A stretch of DNA of 64,000 nt from Bacteroides ihuae. Its GTDB lineage: Bacteria > Bacteroidota > Bacteroidia > Bacteroidales > Bacteroidaceae. Location of the stretch: NCBI RefSeq assembly GCF_900104585.1, contig NZ_FNVX01000006.1:868001-932000 (forward strand). Direction: 5' to 3'. The notes beneath the pieces are model-generated. The model did no database searches. It worked only from the letters and a program-made list of their open reading frames with translations, and had not been told where the DNA came from. The stretch's first letter is position 1; every line of letters starts with the position of its first letter. Positions 1 to 7,944 of this stretch are shown here, piece by piece. Made by a program: the position numbers and the translations under genes.

Positions 1-89
1 TAATGATGTTATCAGAAGGGATCAATAAATCACAAGATCAACATTTTGCCGATAGCATAAAAGCTAAGGCTGAAGTGATAAAAGAATGA
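1..89 (+). CDS. 3' end of a small gene upstream of the DUF4252 gene (partial)
   Basis: Only the last 28 codons are visible (frame starting at base 3, stop TGA at 87-89). The visible tail is polar and charged and I do not recognise it. The stop overlaps the ATG of the next gene (ATGA, bases 86-89), so the two are very probably cotranscribed and translationally coupled. In Bacteroides, DUF4252 genes often follow an ECF sigma factor and a small membrane or anti-sigma-like gene, so this could be such a gene, but the sequence shown cannot decide it. Confidence 0.55.
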   Translation, partial: MMLSEGINKSQDQHFADSIKAKAEVIKE

Positions 90-559
90 GAAAAAGAGCT
101 CTTTTAATATCTTTAATGACATTATTGCCTGTCTTAGTATTGGCTCAAGACTTTGCTAGTCGTTTTTTGGAAGAACATAGAACAGATACGAATCTATCTT
201 GTGTTACAATCAGCCCGAAAATGATGGAAGAAATATTAAAAAATGACTCAAAAAAAGACGAAGGCGTTTTGGCGATAATATCAAACCTAAAAAGCATGCA
301 AATGCTTACCTCTAAAGTGAAAGGCAAAGCCTACTATAATGAAGCTTTAAAGGTTGTAAAAAAGAATTCTGATAGATTTGAACCGTTTCTTTCTTTTCGT
401 GATAAGTCAGAGAATTGCCAGATTATGGTAAGAAAGAAAAATGAAGCAATTGTTGAATTAGTTATGCTCATGCACGAAAAAAACCATTTTATGGTGATCA
501 ATTTCACTGGTATTATGAGCGCTGAGTTTATTTCAAAATTAGCTAATTCGATGGAATAA
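86..559 (+). CDS. DUF4252 domain-containing exported protein
   Basis: A 157-residue protein with an N-terminal signal peptide (basic MRKR, hydrophobic core, cleavage likely after VLAQ near residue 21). The body matches the DUF4252 pattern seen in Bacteroidetes: a segment with SCVTISPKMM, then a region reading SNLKSMQMLTS, and a C-terminal strand ending in the hydrophobic VINFTG. The function of DUF4252 is unknown; members are small envelope proteins often encoded beside ECF sigma factors. It overlaps the preceding gene by 4 bp and is the last gene of that unit, followed by a strong hairpin at 686-719. The family call rests on sequence feel, not on a profile search. Confidence 0.75.
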   Translation: MRKRALLISLMTLLPVLVLAQDFASRFLEEHRTDTNLSCVTISPKMMEEILKNDSKKDEGVLAIISNLKSMQMLTSKVKGKAYYNEALKVVKKNSDRFEPFLSFRDKSENCQIMVRKKNEAIVELVMLMHEKNHFMVINFTGIMSAEFISKLANSME

Positions 560-872
560 AAGCTTTCATTATTTAAAAATGTAATTTTCATTTGCTTTAA
601 ATATACAATAGTTAGTACGCTTTATTAAAACAACTTGAAGCTGTGAAGTTTCAATTCTCTTAACTTTTTTGTAAATAACTAAGATAAAAGGGGTTACTAC
701 GAGAGGTAGTAACCCTTTTATTACTTTAAAGCCATCCCTAACTAGGTACTCATACACGCTTCTACTAAAGACATTGCCACGTGTGCTATAGTAGTTATAA
801 AAAAAAGAGTATTCATCACGAACACTCCAAATTTTCCTCTGTTACGAGGTTTATTAAATTTAAGAGAGAATT
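560..872. other. Intergenic region between convergent units
   Basis: A stretch of 313 bases between the DUF4252 gene and the minus-strand GIN gene. It holds one strong hairpin (686-719). Short reading frames here lack coding character. No other feature is seen. Confidence 0.6.
686..719 (+). terminator. Rho-independent-type hairpin
   Basis: AAAAGGGGTTACTAC (686-700) pairs with GTAGTAACCCTTTT (706-719), leaving one unpaired G, around the loop GAGAG. The A tract on one side and T tract on the other make it usable in both directions, so it could end the DUF4252 unit and block read-through from the opposite strand. It lies 127 bases after the DUF4252 stop. Confidence 0.75.
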
Positions 873-1658
873 TTATAGTTTATACAATCCCTTTTTGGAA
901 AAATTAATTTTAGGATTCCCTTTATAGCCGACATCGCCACTACCACTTACACTCCCTGTCAGATAATCAGTAGCATAACACGAAACATCACCCGAACCGG
1001 CAACCTTTACCAAGACTTTCTGCGCCATTAATCCCGCAGCATTAATGTCACCCGAACCTGAAATACCCAAATCAACTTCCTGGCATTTTCCGCGCAATGT
1101 AATATCACCCGAGCCGGCAATTTTCACATTAGTCCGACGAGCGTTTACATCACTCAAATCGATATCGCCTGAACCTTTTACCGACAGTGACAAAAGAGGG
1201 GATTCAATTCCTTTGCCTTGAATGTCGCCCGAACCTTGAATAGAGATCGCTAAGTCTTTATGGCTTTTAATCCCATTAACCAACAACACATCTCCTGAGC
1301 CCTGAACTGTTAGCCGCTCCAAAGCTGGTCCTGACACCCTGACTTCTAATTTTCCACGATTGCGTATATTTACATTATCTTTAAATTTGATCAGTAAGAT
1401 CCCACTTTCTATTTTTACTTCTAAGAGACCAACAATGTTATCAGATCCGTACAGTTCTACCGAAGGTTTGCCTGTCGTTTGTTTATAAATAACATCAGGG
1501 CTTCCCTGAAGTTTCAAGCTATTGAACAGACCCACTTTAACTCCTTTAGTAACAATATTACCACTTCCCACAATTATCTGGGCCTGCGTACACGATGAAA
1601 GAAATAGCAGAAAAGCTAATACTCCGCTAGAATACAACTTGTGTTTCATAATCTTCAT
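873..1658 (-). CDS. GIN-domain (DUF2807) lipoprotein, GSGD-repeat type
   Basis: A 261-residue protein with a lipoprotein signal peptide: a hydrophobic core followed by the lipobox-like LSSC, Cys near residue 23. After it comes a head GIN domain (DUF2807), predicted to form a right-handed beta-helix from short repeats. The glycine motif GSGD recurs about eight times at roughly 20-residue spacing. GIN-domain proteins are common, poorly understood envelope proteins of Bacteroidetes. It starts 4 bases after the stop of a second GIN gene on the same strand, so the two form an operon and probably arose by duplication. Start chosen at the ATG that gives the signal peptide; a second Met three residues later is equally possible. 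Confidence 0.85.
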   Translation of the reverse strand: MKIMKHKLYSSGVLAFLLFLSSCTQAQIIVGSGNIVTKGVKVGLFNSLKLQGSPDVIYKQTTGKPSVELYGSDNIVGLLEVKIESGILLIKFKDNVNIRNRGKLEVRVSGPALERLTVQGSGDVLLVNGIKSHKDLAISIQGSGDIQGKGIESPLLSLSVKGSGDIDLSDVNARRTNVKIAGSGDITLRGKCQEVDLGISGSGDINAAGLMAQKVLVKVAGSGDVSCYATDYLTGSVSGSGDVGYKGNPKINFSKKGLYKL

Positions 1659-1662
1659 TTAT

Positions 1663-2403
1663 TTAGAATGCTTTTATTGTACCAATGCCACCTTTACTGA
1701 AATTCTTCTCTTTAGGCATACCCTTATAATTGATGCTACCAACTCCTTTAACCGAAGCGGACAATGACTCTGTTGCATAACAGGAAATATTACCAACTCC
1801 TTGAGAAGAAGCTTCCACGGAATGTGCTTTTAAGTCCACCGCCTCTATATCCCCCACCCCTTTAGAGCTGAAAATCGCGTCTTTTGCTAAACCTTTCAGC
1901 TCCACATTGCCAACACCCATTGAACTAACTTTCAATGTTGTACATTCCAAGGCATTCACCTTAACATTGCCAACTCCCTTACTTTCGATTTCCAGATCGG
2001 ACGTTACAAGACTATCCTCAATGGAAACATCACCAACACCTTTAAAATAAAGCCCAACCAAAACAGGAGAACTGATTGTAATCTTCATTTTTTTCAAGTT
2101 CCTTATTTTTTTATGCTTTTCTGTATTCAGAATCAAAGTGTTATCCTTCACCTCAACCTGCATGAGAGCTATAATGTTATCAGGACCGTAAATTTGTACA
2201 GAGGTCGATCCGTCTGTAGACTGAGTAAAAAACACGTCACCTACCGTACTGACATCAATCTTTCTAAACTCTTTTACTTTATACTTTCTGGTTATATAAT
2301 TCTTACTAGGTTTTATACTATCACCTAAAATGGTGCAGCCAGTGAGTAAGCCGATTAGAAGAAGCGTTACCGAAAAAAGTTTTATACCTGTTCTCATGAT
2401 CAT
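1663..2403 (-). CDS. GIN-domain (DUF2807) lipoprotein, GVGD/GVGN-repeat type
   Basis: A 246-residue paralogue of the next gene downstream. The lipoprotein signal ends at LTGC (Cys near residue 23). The repeat motif is GVGD, GVGN or GVGS instead of GSGD, at the same beta-helix-like periodicity. Both proteins share the segment in which VQIYGPDNI here corresponds to VELYGSDNI in the neighbour, and both have a Cys-Tyr-Ala-Thr stretch near the C-terminus, which supports tandem duplication followed by motif drift. First gene of a two-gene operon. No ligand or enzymatic role is known to me for this family. Confidence 0.85.
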   Translation of the reverse strand: MIMRTGIKLFSVTLLLIGLLTGCTILGDSIKPSKNYITRKYKVKEFRKIDVSTVGDVFFTQSTDGSTSVQIYGPDNIIALMQVEVKDNTLILNTEKHKKIRNLKKMKITISSPVLVGLYFKGVGDVSIEDSLVTSDLEIESKGVGNVKVNALECTTLKVSSMGVGNVELKGLAKDAIFSSKGVGDIEAVDLKAHSVEASSQGVGNISCYATESLSASVKGVGSINYKGMPKEKNFSKGGIGTIKAF

Positions 2404-2582
2404 CCTTATTAGTTCATTTTAATATTAGACGTAAGCACCACGTAAAAAGTTGCACTACCCACAACATTTATTTTGAACTGAATGAATAGTTCCTTTGTTG
2501 ATTCAAAATATTATGCATTAATTTGCAACGATTCTACTATAGATCTTTCGAATAGGTATACCCACAATAGAAGCTGATAAAA

Positions 2583-3281
2583 TTGGATAAAGAAATAGAA
2601 GACAAAGAGCTAGGCCGCCTAAAGATACGCGTAAACCCACGTGCCAAGCGATTAATTTTTCGCACGAAGAATGATGAGATTACCGTTACAGTACCTCCTC
2701 AAACCTCTCAAAAAGAGATTGAAGCTGCTATTGAACAATTACGTGTCAAATTATTGGCCTCCAAGAGAAAAAGCTCTAACTCTTTCATTAACCTTGACTA
2801 TAAAATAGACACTGAGTATTTCAAATTATCATTGGAAAGAGGTGATCGCGAGCAATTTCTTGCTCACTCAGAATTGGGAAAGATGCAAATTATTTGCCCG
2901 CCAAGTGCAAATTTCGCAGATGAAAAACTACAAATTTGGTTGCGTAAAGTAATAGAGGAAGCACTACGCAGAAATGCCAAGATCATTCTTCCCCCTCGGA
3001 TTCAGATGCTTGCCGAACGAAGTAAATTACATTATGAAAGCGTGAAGATCAATTCCAGTCGTGGTCGTTGGGGAAGTTGTTCCGCCCAGAAAAACATCAA
3101 TCTCTCTTTCTTTTTAGTCCTTTTACCAGAGTATTTGATAGACTATGTACTTTTACATGAACTTTGCCACACACGAGAAATGAATCACGGTGATCGATTT
3201 TGGGATTTACTCAACAACCTAACCAATGGAAAGGCATTTAGTCTACGAGAAGAGCTTAAGAAGTATAAAACAGAGGTTTAA
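2583..3281 (+). CDS. YgjP-type M48/DUF45 metallopeptidase-like protein
   Basis: 232 residues. The C-terminal third carries the zinc-protease motif HELCH followed by NHGDRFW, the hallmark of the YgjP/DUF45 (WLM-like) family, in which two His and a Glu bind zinc and a downstream His-Gly segment completes the site. A preceding GRWGSC block is also typical. Cellular substrates are not established. The reading frame has an in-frame stop at 2568-2570 and no ATG before the conserved core, so translation most likely starts at the TTG at 2583 (CTG at 2574 is the other option). It ends 1 base before the stop of a convergent gene. Confidence 0.82.
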   Translation: MDKEIEDKELGRLKIRVNPRAKRLIFRTKNDEITVTVPPQTSQKEIEAAIEQLRVKLLASKRKSSNSFINLDYKIDTEYFKLSLERGDREQFLAHSELGKMQIICPPSANFADEKLQIWLRKVIEEALRRNAKIILPPRIQMLAERSKLHYESVKINSSRGRWGSCSAQKNINLSFFLVLLPEYLIDYVLLHELCHTREMNHGDRFWDLLNNLTNGKAFSLREELKKYKTEV

Positions 3282-3282
3282 A

Positions 3283-3684
3283 TTACTCTTGCGCCAATTG
3301 CTTTATGGTATCATTCTCCTTTTCAAAGCGATATTTCCCACCTTTTTCGCTTAAATCGAAGGTCGAAACCTTCTCAGTTCGATTATCCACAATCATCAAC
3401 GCACTCTGTTGGGCAAAACGCTTTATTTCGACCAATGTAGGCTCCGTCTTAACTAAACGATTCATTACAAGACTATCATTTACAAACAACGAAAGCGAAT
3501 CACCTACAAACCCTTTTTCCAGACTAACAACATATGTCTCTATATAGTTCCGTTCAGTCTTCTTATCTTGTTGCATTTTCATACTAATATAGACAAAAAG
3601 AGCAACAACAATGATAACCGCAAACGCCAGTAGACCGTTGCCTACCATAAACTGTTTGTTCGTATTTAAATGATGTGTCATCAA
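3283..3684 (-). CDS. Hypothetical single-pass membrane protein
   Basis: 133 residues. A short cytoplasmic N-terminus is followed by one strong transmembrane helix (about residues 18-35, FAVIIVVALFVYISM) and a soluble domain of about 95 residues. I do not recognise a named family. It lies 22 bases downstream of shikimate kinase on the same strand and is probably cotranscribed with it. The first two codons are both Met. The soluble part is rich in short beta-strand-like segments and ends in the acidic-polar tail KQLAQE. Confidence 0.7.
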   Translation of the reverse strand: MMTHHLNTNKQFMVGNGLLAFAVIIVVALFVYISMKMQQDKKTERNYIETYVVSLEKGFVGDSLSLFVNDSLVMNRLVKTEPTLVEIKRFAQQSALMIVDNRTEKVSTFDLSEKGGKYRFEKENDTIKQLAQE

Positions 3685-3706
3685 TAAATAGTTTAAAGCA
3701 TTTATA

Positions 3707-4240
3707 TTAAAATGAGAAGTGGAGTAATTTTTCCAGATGTAATACAGAACTCTCTATTTGCTTGCTATTTTCGAGCTCATCAGCATTAAAAACATACTGC
3801 GCCTGCGTATAAAACGGAGCCCGCTTCTCTAGCGCCTCAGTAATAAAAAGAATAAGTTCTTGATCCTTCTTCCCTTGTAATATAGGTCGTTGCTGCTTAG
3901 CCACTCGTAGTCGATGAAATAGAACATCGGGGTTCACATTTAAAAAAACCGTTTGGCCGCATCCATTCATGAATTCCATATTATCAAAGAAACAAGGAGT
4001 TCCACCACCTGTAGAGATCACTACATTTTCAAATGCAGCAACCTCATGTAACATATTTCTTTCCAGTTCTCGAAAGCCGGTTTCGCTATACTCAACGAAT
4101 AACTCCTGCACCGTTTTGTGAAAATGCCCTTCAAGATACCAATCAAGATCGATAAAAGACAAATTATTCTTCCGGGCAAAAGCTTTTCCTAAGGTTGTTT
4201 TCCCTGCTCCCATATAGCCGGTCAAAAAAATCCGAATCAT
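3707..4240 (-). CDS. aroK: Shikimate kinase
   Basis: 177 residues, the usual length. It phosphorylates shikimate at the 3-OH using ATP in the chorismate pathway for aromatic amino acids. The P-loop GYMGAGKTT is at residues 8-16, the DLD shikimate-binding motif near residue 32, ISTGGGTP near residue 76, and the LID-region arginine in QQRPIL. All the expected motifs are intact. Cytosolic. It is followed by a small membrane protein in a likely two-gene unit. Confidence 0.95.
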   Translation of the reverse strand: MIRIFLTGYMGAGKTTLGKAFARKNNLSFIDLDWYLEGHFHKTVQELFVEYSETGFRELERNMLHEVAAFENVVISTGGGTPCFFDNMEFMNGCGQTVFLNVNPDVLFHRLRVAKQQRPILQGKKDQELILFITEALEKRAPFYTQAQYVFNADELENSKQIESSVLHLEKLLHFSF

Positions 4241-4373
4241 AATGTTGCGTTGCTATTAGTTCTTAGCAAAGATAATCAATTTGATTATACAGCAAACCAA
4301 GTTTGCAAAGAAAATAAGAGAAAACACAATGTACAGAAGCATTACACAACCTTAGTAAAAACAAATCAAACAG

Positions 4374-4976
4374 TTACTTAAAGACTTTCACTCTTTCTTT
4401 CAAGTCTTGAAATTCTTTGCTGCCAGGCTCTGCAGTAGGAGTACCAAAGGGCATTTCAGCAACCAATTTCCATGAAATCGGCAAATCCCAAGTAGTCCTT
4501 ACTTCATCATCAATCAATGGATTGTAATGTTGTAAAGTTGCTCCTAATCCTGCATCTTCAAGCATTGTCCAAATAGCCAACTGATGCATTGCAGATGTAT
4601 GCATAGACCATATCGGAAAATTATCAGCATAGCTAGGAAAAGCATTTTGCAGTCCCTCAATCACCGTTTGATCTTCAAAAAATAAAACCGTTCCATGACC
4701 ACTGGCAAAGCAACCGTCTATTTTAGCTTCTGTTTGCACAAATGCTTCAGCCGATATCATCTTCTTCAATGTTTCTTTCACTATATTCCACAATTTCAGA
4801 TGGTGCTCCCCCAAAAGTAACACCGCACGAGTAGACTGCGAGTTAAAAGAGGAAGGAACATGGGTCACTGCCGTATTAACGATTTGTTCAATTTCCAAAT
4901 CAGAAATAGGAGATTCATTATTTATCGAATAATAGCTCCTTCTATGCTTCAAAGCTTCTTCAAAAGATCTTTTCAT
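4374..4976 (-). CDS. Nitroreductase family protein (FMN-dependent)
   Basis: About 200 residues. The family hallmarks are an N-terminal HRRSYY segment that binds FMN phosphate, the VPSSFNSQS stretch, and a C-terminal LVAEMPFG block. The short form resembles the HBN1/YdfN-like subgroup of nitroreductases (fatty-acid or oxidative-stress-linked oxidoreductases), whose natural substrates are uncertain. I start it at the Met of MKRSFEEAL (4976), because family members begin there; an in-frame ATG five codons earlier (4991) is possible. A flavin-dependent NAD(P)H oxidoreductase in the cytosol is the safe functional statement. Confidence 0.85.
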   Translation of the reverse strand: MKRSFEEALKHRRSYYSINNESPISDLEIEQIVNTAVTHVPSSFNSQSTRAVLLLGEHHLKLWNIVKETLKKMISAEAFVQTEAKIDGCFASGHGTVLFFEDQTVIEGLQNAFPSYADNFPIWSMHTSAMHQLAIWTMLEDAGLGATLQHYNPLIDDEVRTTWDLPISWKLVAEMPFGTPTAEPGSKEFQDLKERVKVFK

Positions 4977-5036
4977 ATACCAATCCTCCATTTTAATTAA
5001 TTATTTTATTGTGGTATAACAACCGAATTAACTAAC

Positions 5037-5068
5037 TTGTTCGAAAATAAAAAATAGTCGTACCTTTG
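5037..5068 (+). promoter_or_regulatory. Bacteroides-type promoter for the RNase H gene
   Basis: TACCTTTG at 5061-5068 fits the TAnnTTTG -7 element of Bacteroides. Twenty bases upstream is TTGT (5037-5040), or CTTG one base earlier, a weak version of the -33 TTTG. It would give a leader of about 27 nucleotides before the ATG at 5103. Confidence 0.6.
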
Positions 5069-5102
5069 CTTCGGCAATTAAAATAAGTAGTCGATAGAAA
5101 AG

Positions 5103-5726
5103 ATGGCAAAGCAAAAATTTTATGTGGTTTGGGACGGTGTAACTCCGGGTATTTATACCAGTTGGAATGATTGTTTGCTCCAAACCAAAGGATACGAAAG
5201 TGCCAAATATAAGTCATTTGACACACGAGAAGAAGCCGAACAAGCTTTTGCCTCATCTCCTTATGCGTATATAGGCAAAAAGGCCAAAGCGACTATCTCC
5301 AAACCTAAAGCTTTCTCGGAAGCCATCATTGAAAATAGCTTAGCTGTAGATGCTGCATGTAGCGGCAATCCAGGGCCGATGGAATATAGAGGTGTGCATG
5401 TAGCCAGCAGACAGGAAATATTTCGTTTCGGGCCCATGAGAGGAACAAACAATATTGGAGAATTTTTGGCACTAGTTCATGGATTGGCCATTCTAAAACA
5501 AAAAGGGTTCGACATGCCTATCTATAGCGATAGCGTCAATGCCATTAGTTGGGTGAAGCAAAAGAAATGTAAGACCAAACTTCCCCGTACGCCAGAGACC
5601 GAAACACTCTTCCAGGTCATTGAGCGTGCTGAGAAATGGTTGAAAGAAAACAAATATACCACCTCGATATTAAAATGGGAAACAAAAATATGGGGTGAGA
5701 TACCTGCTGATTTTGGGAGAAAGTGA
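5103..5726 (+). CDS. Ribonuclease H with N-terminal viroplasmin/hybrid-binding domain
   Basis: 207 residues in two domains. Residues 1-50 are a caulimovirus-viroplasmin/HBD module (FYVVWDGVTPGIYTSW, then GYESAKYKSF), which binds RNA-DNA hybrids. Residues about 75-207 are an RNase HI fold with the carboxylates visible: Asp in AVDAACSGNPG, Glu in NNIGEFLA and Asp in IYSDSVNA. It cleaves RNA in RNA-DNA hybrids, removing primers and R-loops. This two-domain form is common in Bacteroides. The gene is convergent with, and directly abuts, the ABC exporter gene at 5727. Confidence 0.92.
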   Translation: MAKQKFYVVWDGVTPGIYTSWNDCLLQTKGYESAKYKSFDTREEAEQAFASSPYAYIGKKAKATISKPKAFSEAIIENSLAVDAACSGNPGPMEYRGVHVASRQEIFRFGPMRGTNNIGEFLALVHGLAILKQKGFDMPIYSDSVNAISWVKQKKCKTKLPRTPETETLFQVIERAEKWLKENKYTTSILKWETKIWGEIPADFGRK

Positions 5727-7559
5727 TTATAAGCTCTGCATATCATGCAATCGTTTATAATATCCATTCAGAGACAACAACTCTTGATGCTTTCCTCGTT
5801 CTACAATCTCTCCTTCGTAAAGCACACAGATCTCATCAGCATTCTTAATGGTCGAAAGCCTATGAGCAATCGCGATAGTAGTACGCGTCTGCATCAGCCT
5901 CTCCAGAGCTTCTTGCACAGAACGTTCAGATTCTGTATCCAAAGCCGAAGTAGCTTCATCTAAAATCAAAAGAGGAGGATTCTTTAATATAGCGCGAGCA
6001 ATGCTGATACGTTGCCTTTGACCTCCGGACAGCTTACCACCTCGATCTCCAATATTAGTATTATAGCCATCTTCCTTCTCCATGATAAAGTCGTGAGCAT
6101 TTGCAATCTTCGCTGCCTCAACCACTTGTTCCATCGTTGCATTCTCTACACCAAAAGCAATATTATTAAAGAAAGTATCATTAAACAAGATAGCATCTTG
6201 ATTCACATTTCCTATAAGGCCACGTAAATCAGAGATGCGAACATCTTTGATGCTTACGCCATCAATCTTAATGTCCCCCTGTTGCACATCATGATAACGC
6301 GGTAGAAGATCAACCAATGTAGATTTACCCGATCCTGATTGTCCAACCAGTGCAACAGTCGTTCCTTTCGGTACTGTCAAGCTAACATTTCTAAGTACAT
6401 CCTTTCTGGTATCATAACTGAAAGAAATGTTATCAAATTCAACAGCCTCCTTAAGTCCTTTCAAAGGTTTTGGATTAGCGATCTCTAGTATCTTATTCTC
6501 TGCTTTCAGAATCTTATCAACACGCTCCATAGAGGCCAGTCCCTTTGGAATGTTGTAGCCCGCTTTAGAGAATTCTTTCAATGGATTAATGACGCTATAC
6601 AGAATTACCATATAAAAGATAAAAGTAGGTGCTTCGATAGATGAGTTATGTCCTAATATCAACGAGCCACCAAACCACAACACCACTACAATAAGCAGCG
6701 TTCCCAGAAATTCACTCATCGGGTGTGCCAAAGCCTGTCTCATCGCAACCTTGTTCGTTGCATCCCTGTATTCATTACTGCATGTCGTAAAGCGATCAAC
6801 CATTTTCTTTTCAGCAACAAAGGCTTTTATGATACGCAAGCCACCCAAAGTTTCTTCAAGCTGAGACATTGTATCACTCCATTTAGCCTGAGCTTCAAGA
6901 GATTGGCGTTTTAGCTTTTTCCCGACTGTTCCCATGGCCCAAGCCATCCCAGGTAATACAATCAAGGTAAACAGAGTTAGTTGCCAACTCGTTACCAGCA
7001 AAGTAGCGAAATACATCACAATCAGTATAGGGTTTTTTATCAACATATCCAGTGAACTCGTAATAGAGTTTTCCACCTCACCGACATCCCCACTCATACG
7101 AGCAATAATATCCCCTTTGCGTTCTTCTGAGAAGAAGCCTAACGGAAGAGACATTACTTTAGTATAAACCATAATACGTATATCTCTAACCACTCCCGTT
7201 CGCAACGGAATCATGACAGCAGAAGAAGCAAAATAGCAAGAAGTCTTCAACATCGTCATAAAAGCCAAAAAGAGTCCAAGGAATAACAACGTAAGAGATC
7301 CTCCATTAGTAGCAATCATCTCAGTAACATAATAGTAGAAGTTATTCACCGCTACCTCTTTTAACCCTCCGGCAGCATCCCAAGGCATAAATTCATAAAC
7401 CTTATTGTCCATCTTAAAGAGTATCTGTAGAATGGGAATCAGCAAAGTAAATGAAAAAACATTGAATACAGCAGACAGTAGATTTAAAAGTACGGCCCAA
7501 ACCAAGTACTTTTTATAAGGCGATAAAAACCGCTTCATGAGTTGAAAAAATTCCTTCAT
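5727..7559 (-). CDS. MsbA-like ABC exporter (fused permease and ATPase)
   Basis: 610 residues. The N-terminal ABC transmembrane domain (about residues 15-330, six helices) is joined to a nucleotide-binding domain with Walker A GQSGSGKST near residue 406, signature LSGGQRQR near 509, Walker B LLILDEA and the H-loop IAHRLST. This half-transporter architecture works as a homodimer and is that of MsbA, the lipid A-core flippase, but drug and other lipid exporters look the same. Its position at the edge of an LPS-type glycan locus makes a lipid flippase plausible. That is inference from context, so no symbol is given. Confidence 0.88.
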   Translation of the reverse strand: MKEFFQLMKRFLSPYKKYLVWAVLLNLLSAVFNVFSFTLLIPILQILFKMDNKVYEFMPWDAAGGLKEVAVNNFYYYVTEMIATNGGSLTLLFLGLFLAFMTMLKTSCYFASSAVMIPLRTGVVRDIRIMVYTKVMSLPLGFFSEERKGDIIARMSGDVGEVENSITSSLDMLIKNPILIVMYFATLLVTSWQLTLFTLIVLPGMAWAMGTVGKKLKRQSLEAQAKWSDTMSQLEETLGGLRIIKAFVAEKKMVDRFTTCSNEYRDATNKVAMRQALAHPMSEFLGTLLIVVVLWFGGSLILGHNSSIEAPTFIFYMVILYSVINPLKEFSKAGYNIPKGLASMERVDKILKAENKILEIANPKPLKGLKEAVEFDNISFSYDTRKDVLRNVSLTVPKGTTVALVGQSGSGKSTLVDLLPRYHDVQQGDIKIDGVSIKDVRISDLRGLIGNVNQDAILFNDTFFNNIAFGVENATMEQVVEAAKIANAHDFIMEKEDGYNTNIGDRGGKLSGGQRQRISIARAILKNPPLLILDEATSALDTESERSVQEALERLMQTRTTIAIAHRLSTIKNADEICVLYEGEIVERGKHQELLSLNGYYKRLHDMQSL

Positions 7560-7589
7560 TGCTTGTTGTTAGTTAGAATAATTAGCATG

Positions 7590-7597
7590 CAAAGATA
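7590..7597 (-). promoter_or_regulatory. -7 promoter element of the ABC exporter
   Basis: On the minus strand the bases read TATCTTTG, a perfect TAnnTTTG -7 box, placed about 30 bases before the exporter start at 7559. No clear TTTG -33 box is seen at 19-21 bases. Confidence 0.55.
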
Positions 7598-7816
7598 GGA
7601 TATTTTTTTTGAGTGAACGGCTGATTCATATTAAATAGTACTTCATTACACCTGAACCAAGAATGATCAAACAAGGCATTGACGAATTTGCAGTTGCAAA
7701 AAGGCATGTATACAAGACGGCAGTGGCTAATTTTCTTATCTTATTTCTCCTCACATCTAAGGTTCTTTTCGTAATAATTTCCTCCAAACATGCTAGAAAT
7801 GTGTATACTCTCAGGT

Positions 7817-7872
7817 CATGTCTACGCAAAAGTACGTAAATCACTGATTATCAAGCATAGCATGTCTACGCA
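7817..7872 (+). repeat. 12-bp direct repeat upstream of the MACPF gene
   Basis: CATGTCTACGCA occurs exactly at 7817-7828 and again at 7861-7872, 44 bases apart start to start. The second copy ends 40 bases before the MACPF -7 element. Two identical sites spaced near four helical turns upstream of a promoter suggest binding sites for a regulator, but none is identified. Confidence 0.6.
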
Positions 7873-7911
7873 TAAGTTGTGAAATTACAATGAAAAATCA
7901 CGATGCATTTA

Positions 7912-7919
7912 TAACTTTG
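7912..7919 (+). promoter_or_regulatory. -7 promoter element of the MACPF gene
   Basis: TAACTTTG matches TAnnTTTG exactly and lies 26 bases before the ATG at 7945. No TTTG is found 19-21 bases upstream, so the promoter may need an activator; see the direct repeat just upstream. Confidence 0.55.
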
Positions 7920-7944
7920 GCATAAACTCAAACTTTATAAAATC

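Larger units (their letters stand above)
7560..7944. other. Divergent intergenic region upstream of the MACPF gene
   Basis: 385 bases between the start of the exporter (minus) and the MACPF gene (plus). It contains promoter elements for both (7590-7597 and 7912-7919) and a 12-bp direct repeat (7817-7828, 7861-7872). A 58-codon frame from the ATG at 7663 to 7839 has a segment vaguely like a helix-turn-helix but no convincing family, so it is not called as a gene. Confidence 0.5.

Noticed and set aside
7663..7839. 58-codon ORF upstream of the MACPF gene
   Set aside because: A weak helix-turn-helix-like stretch, but no conserved pattern, and it overlaps the putative regulatory repeat.
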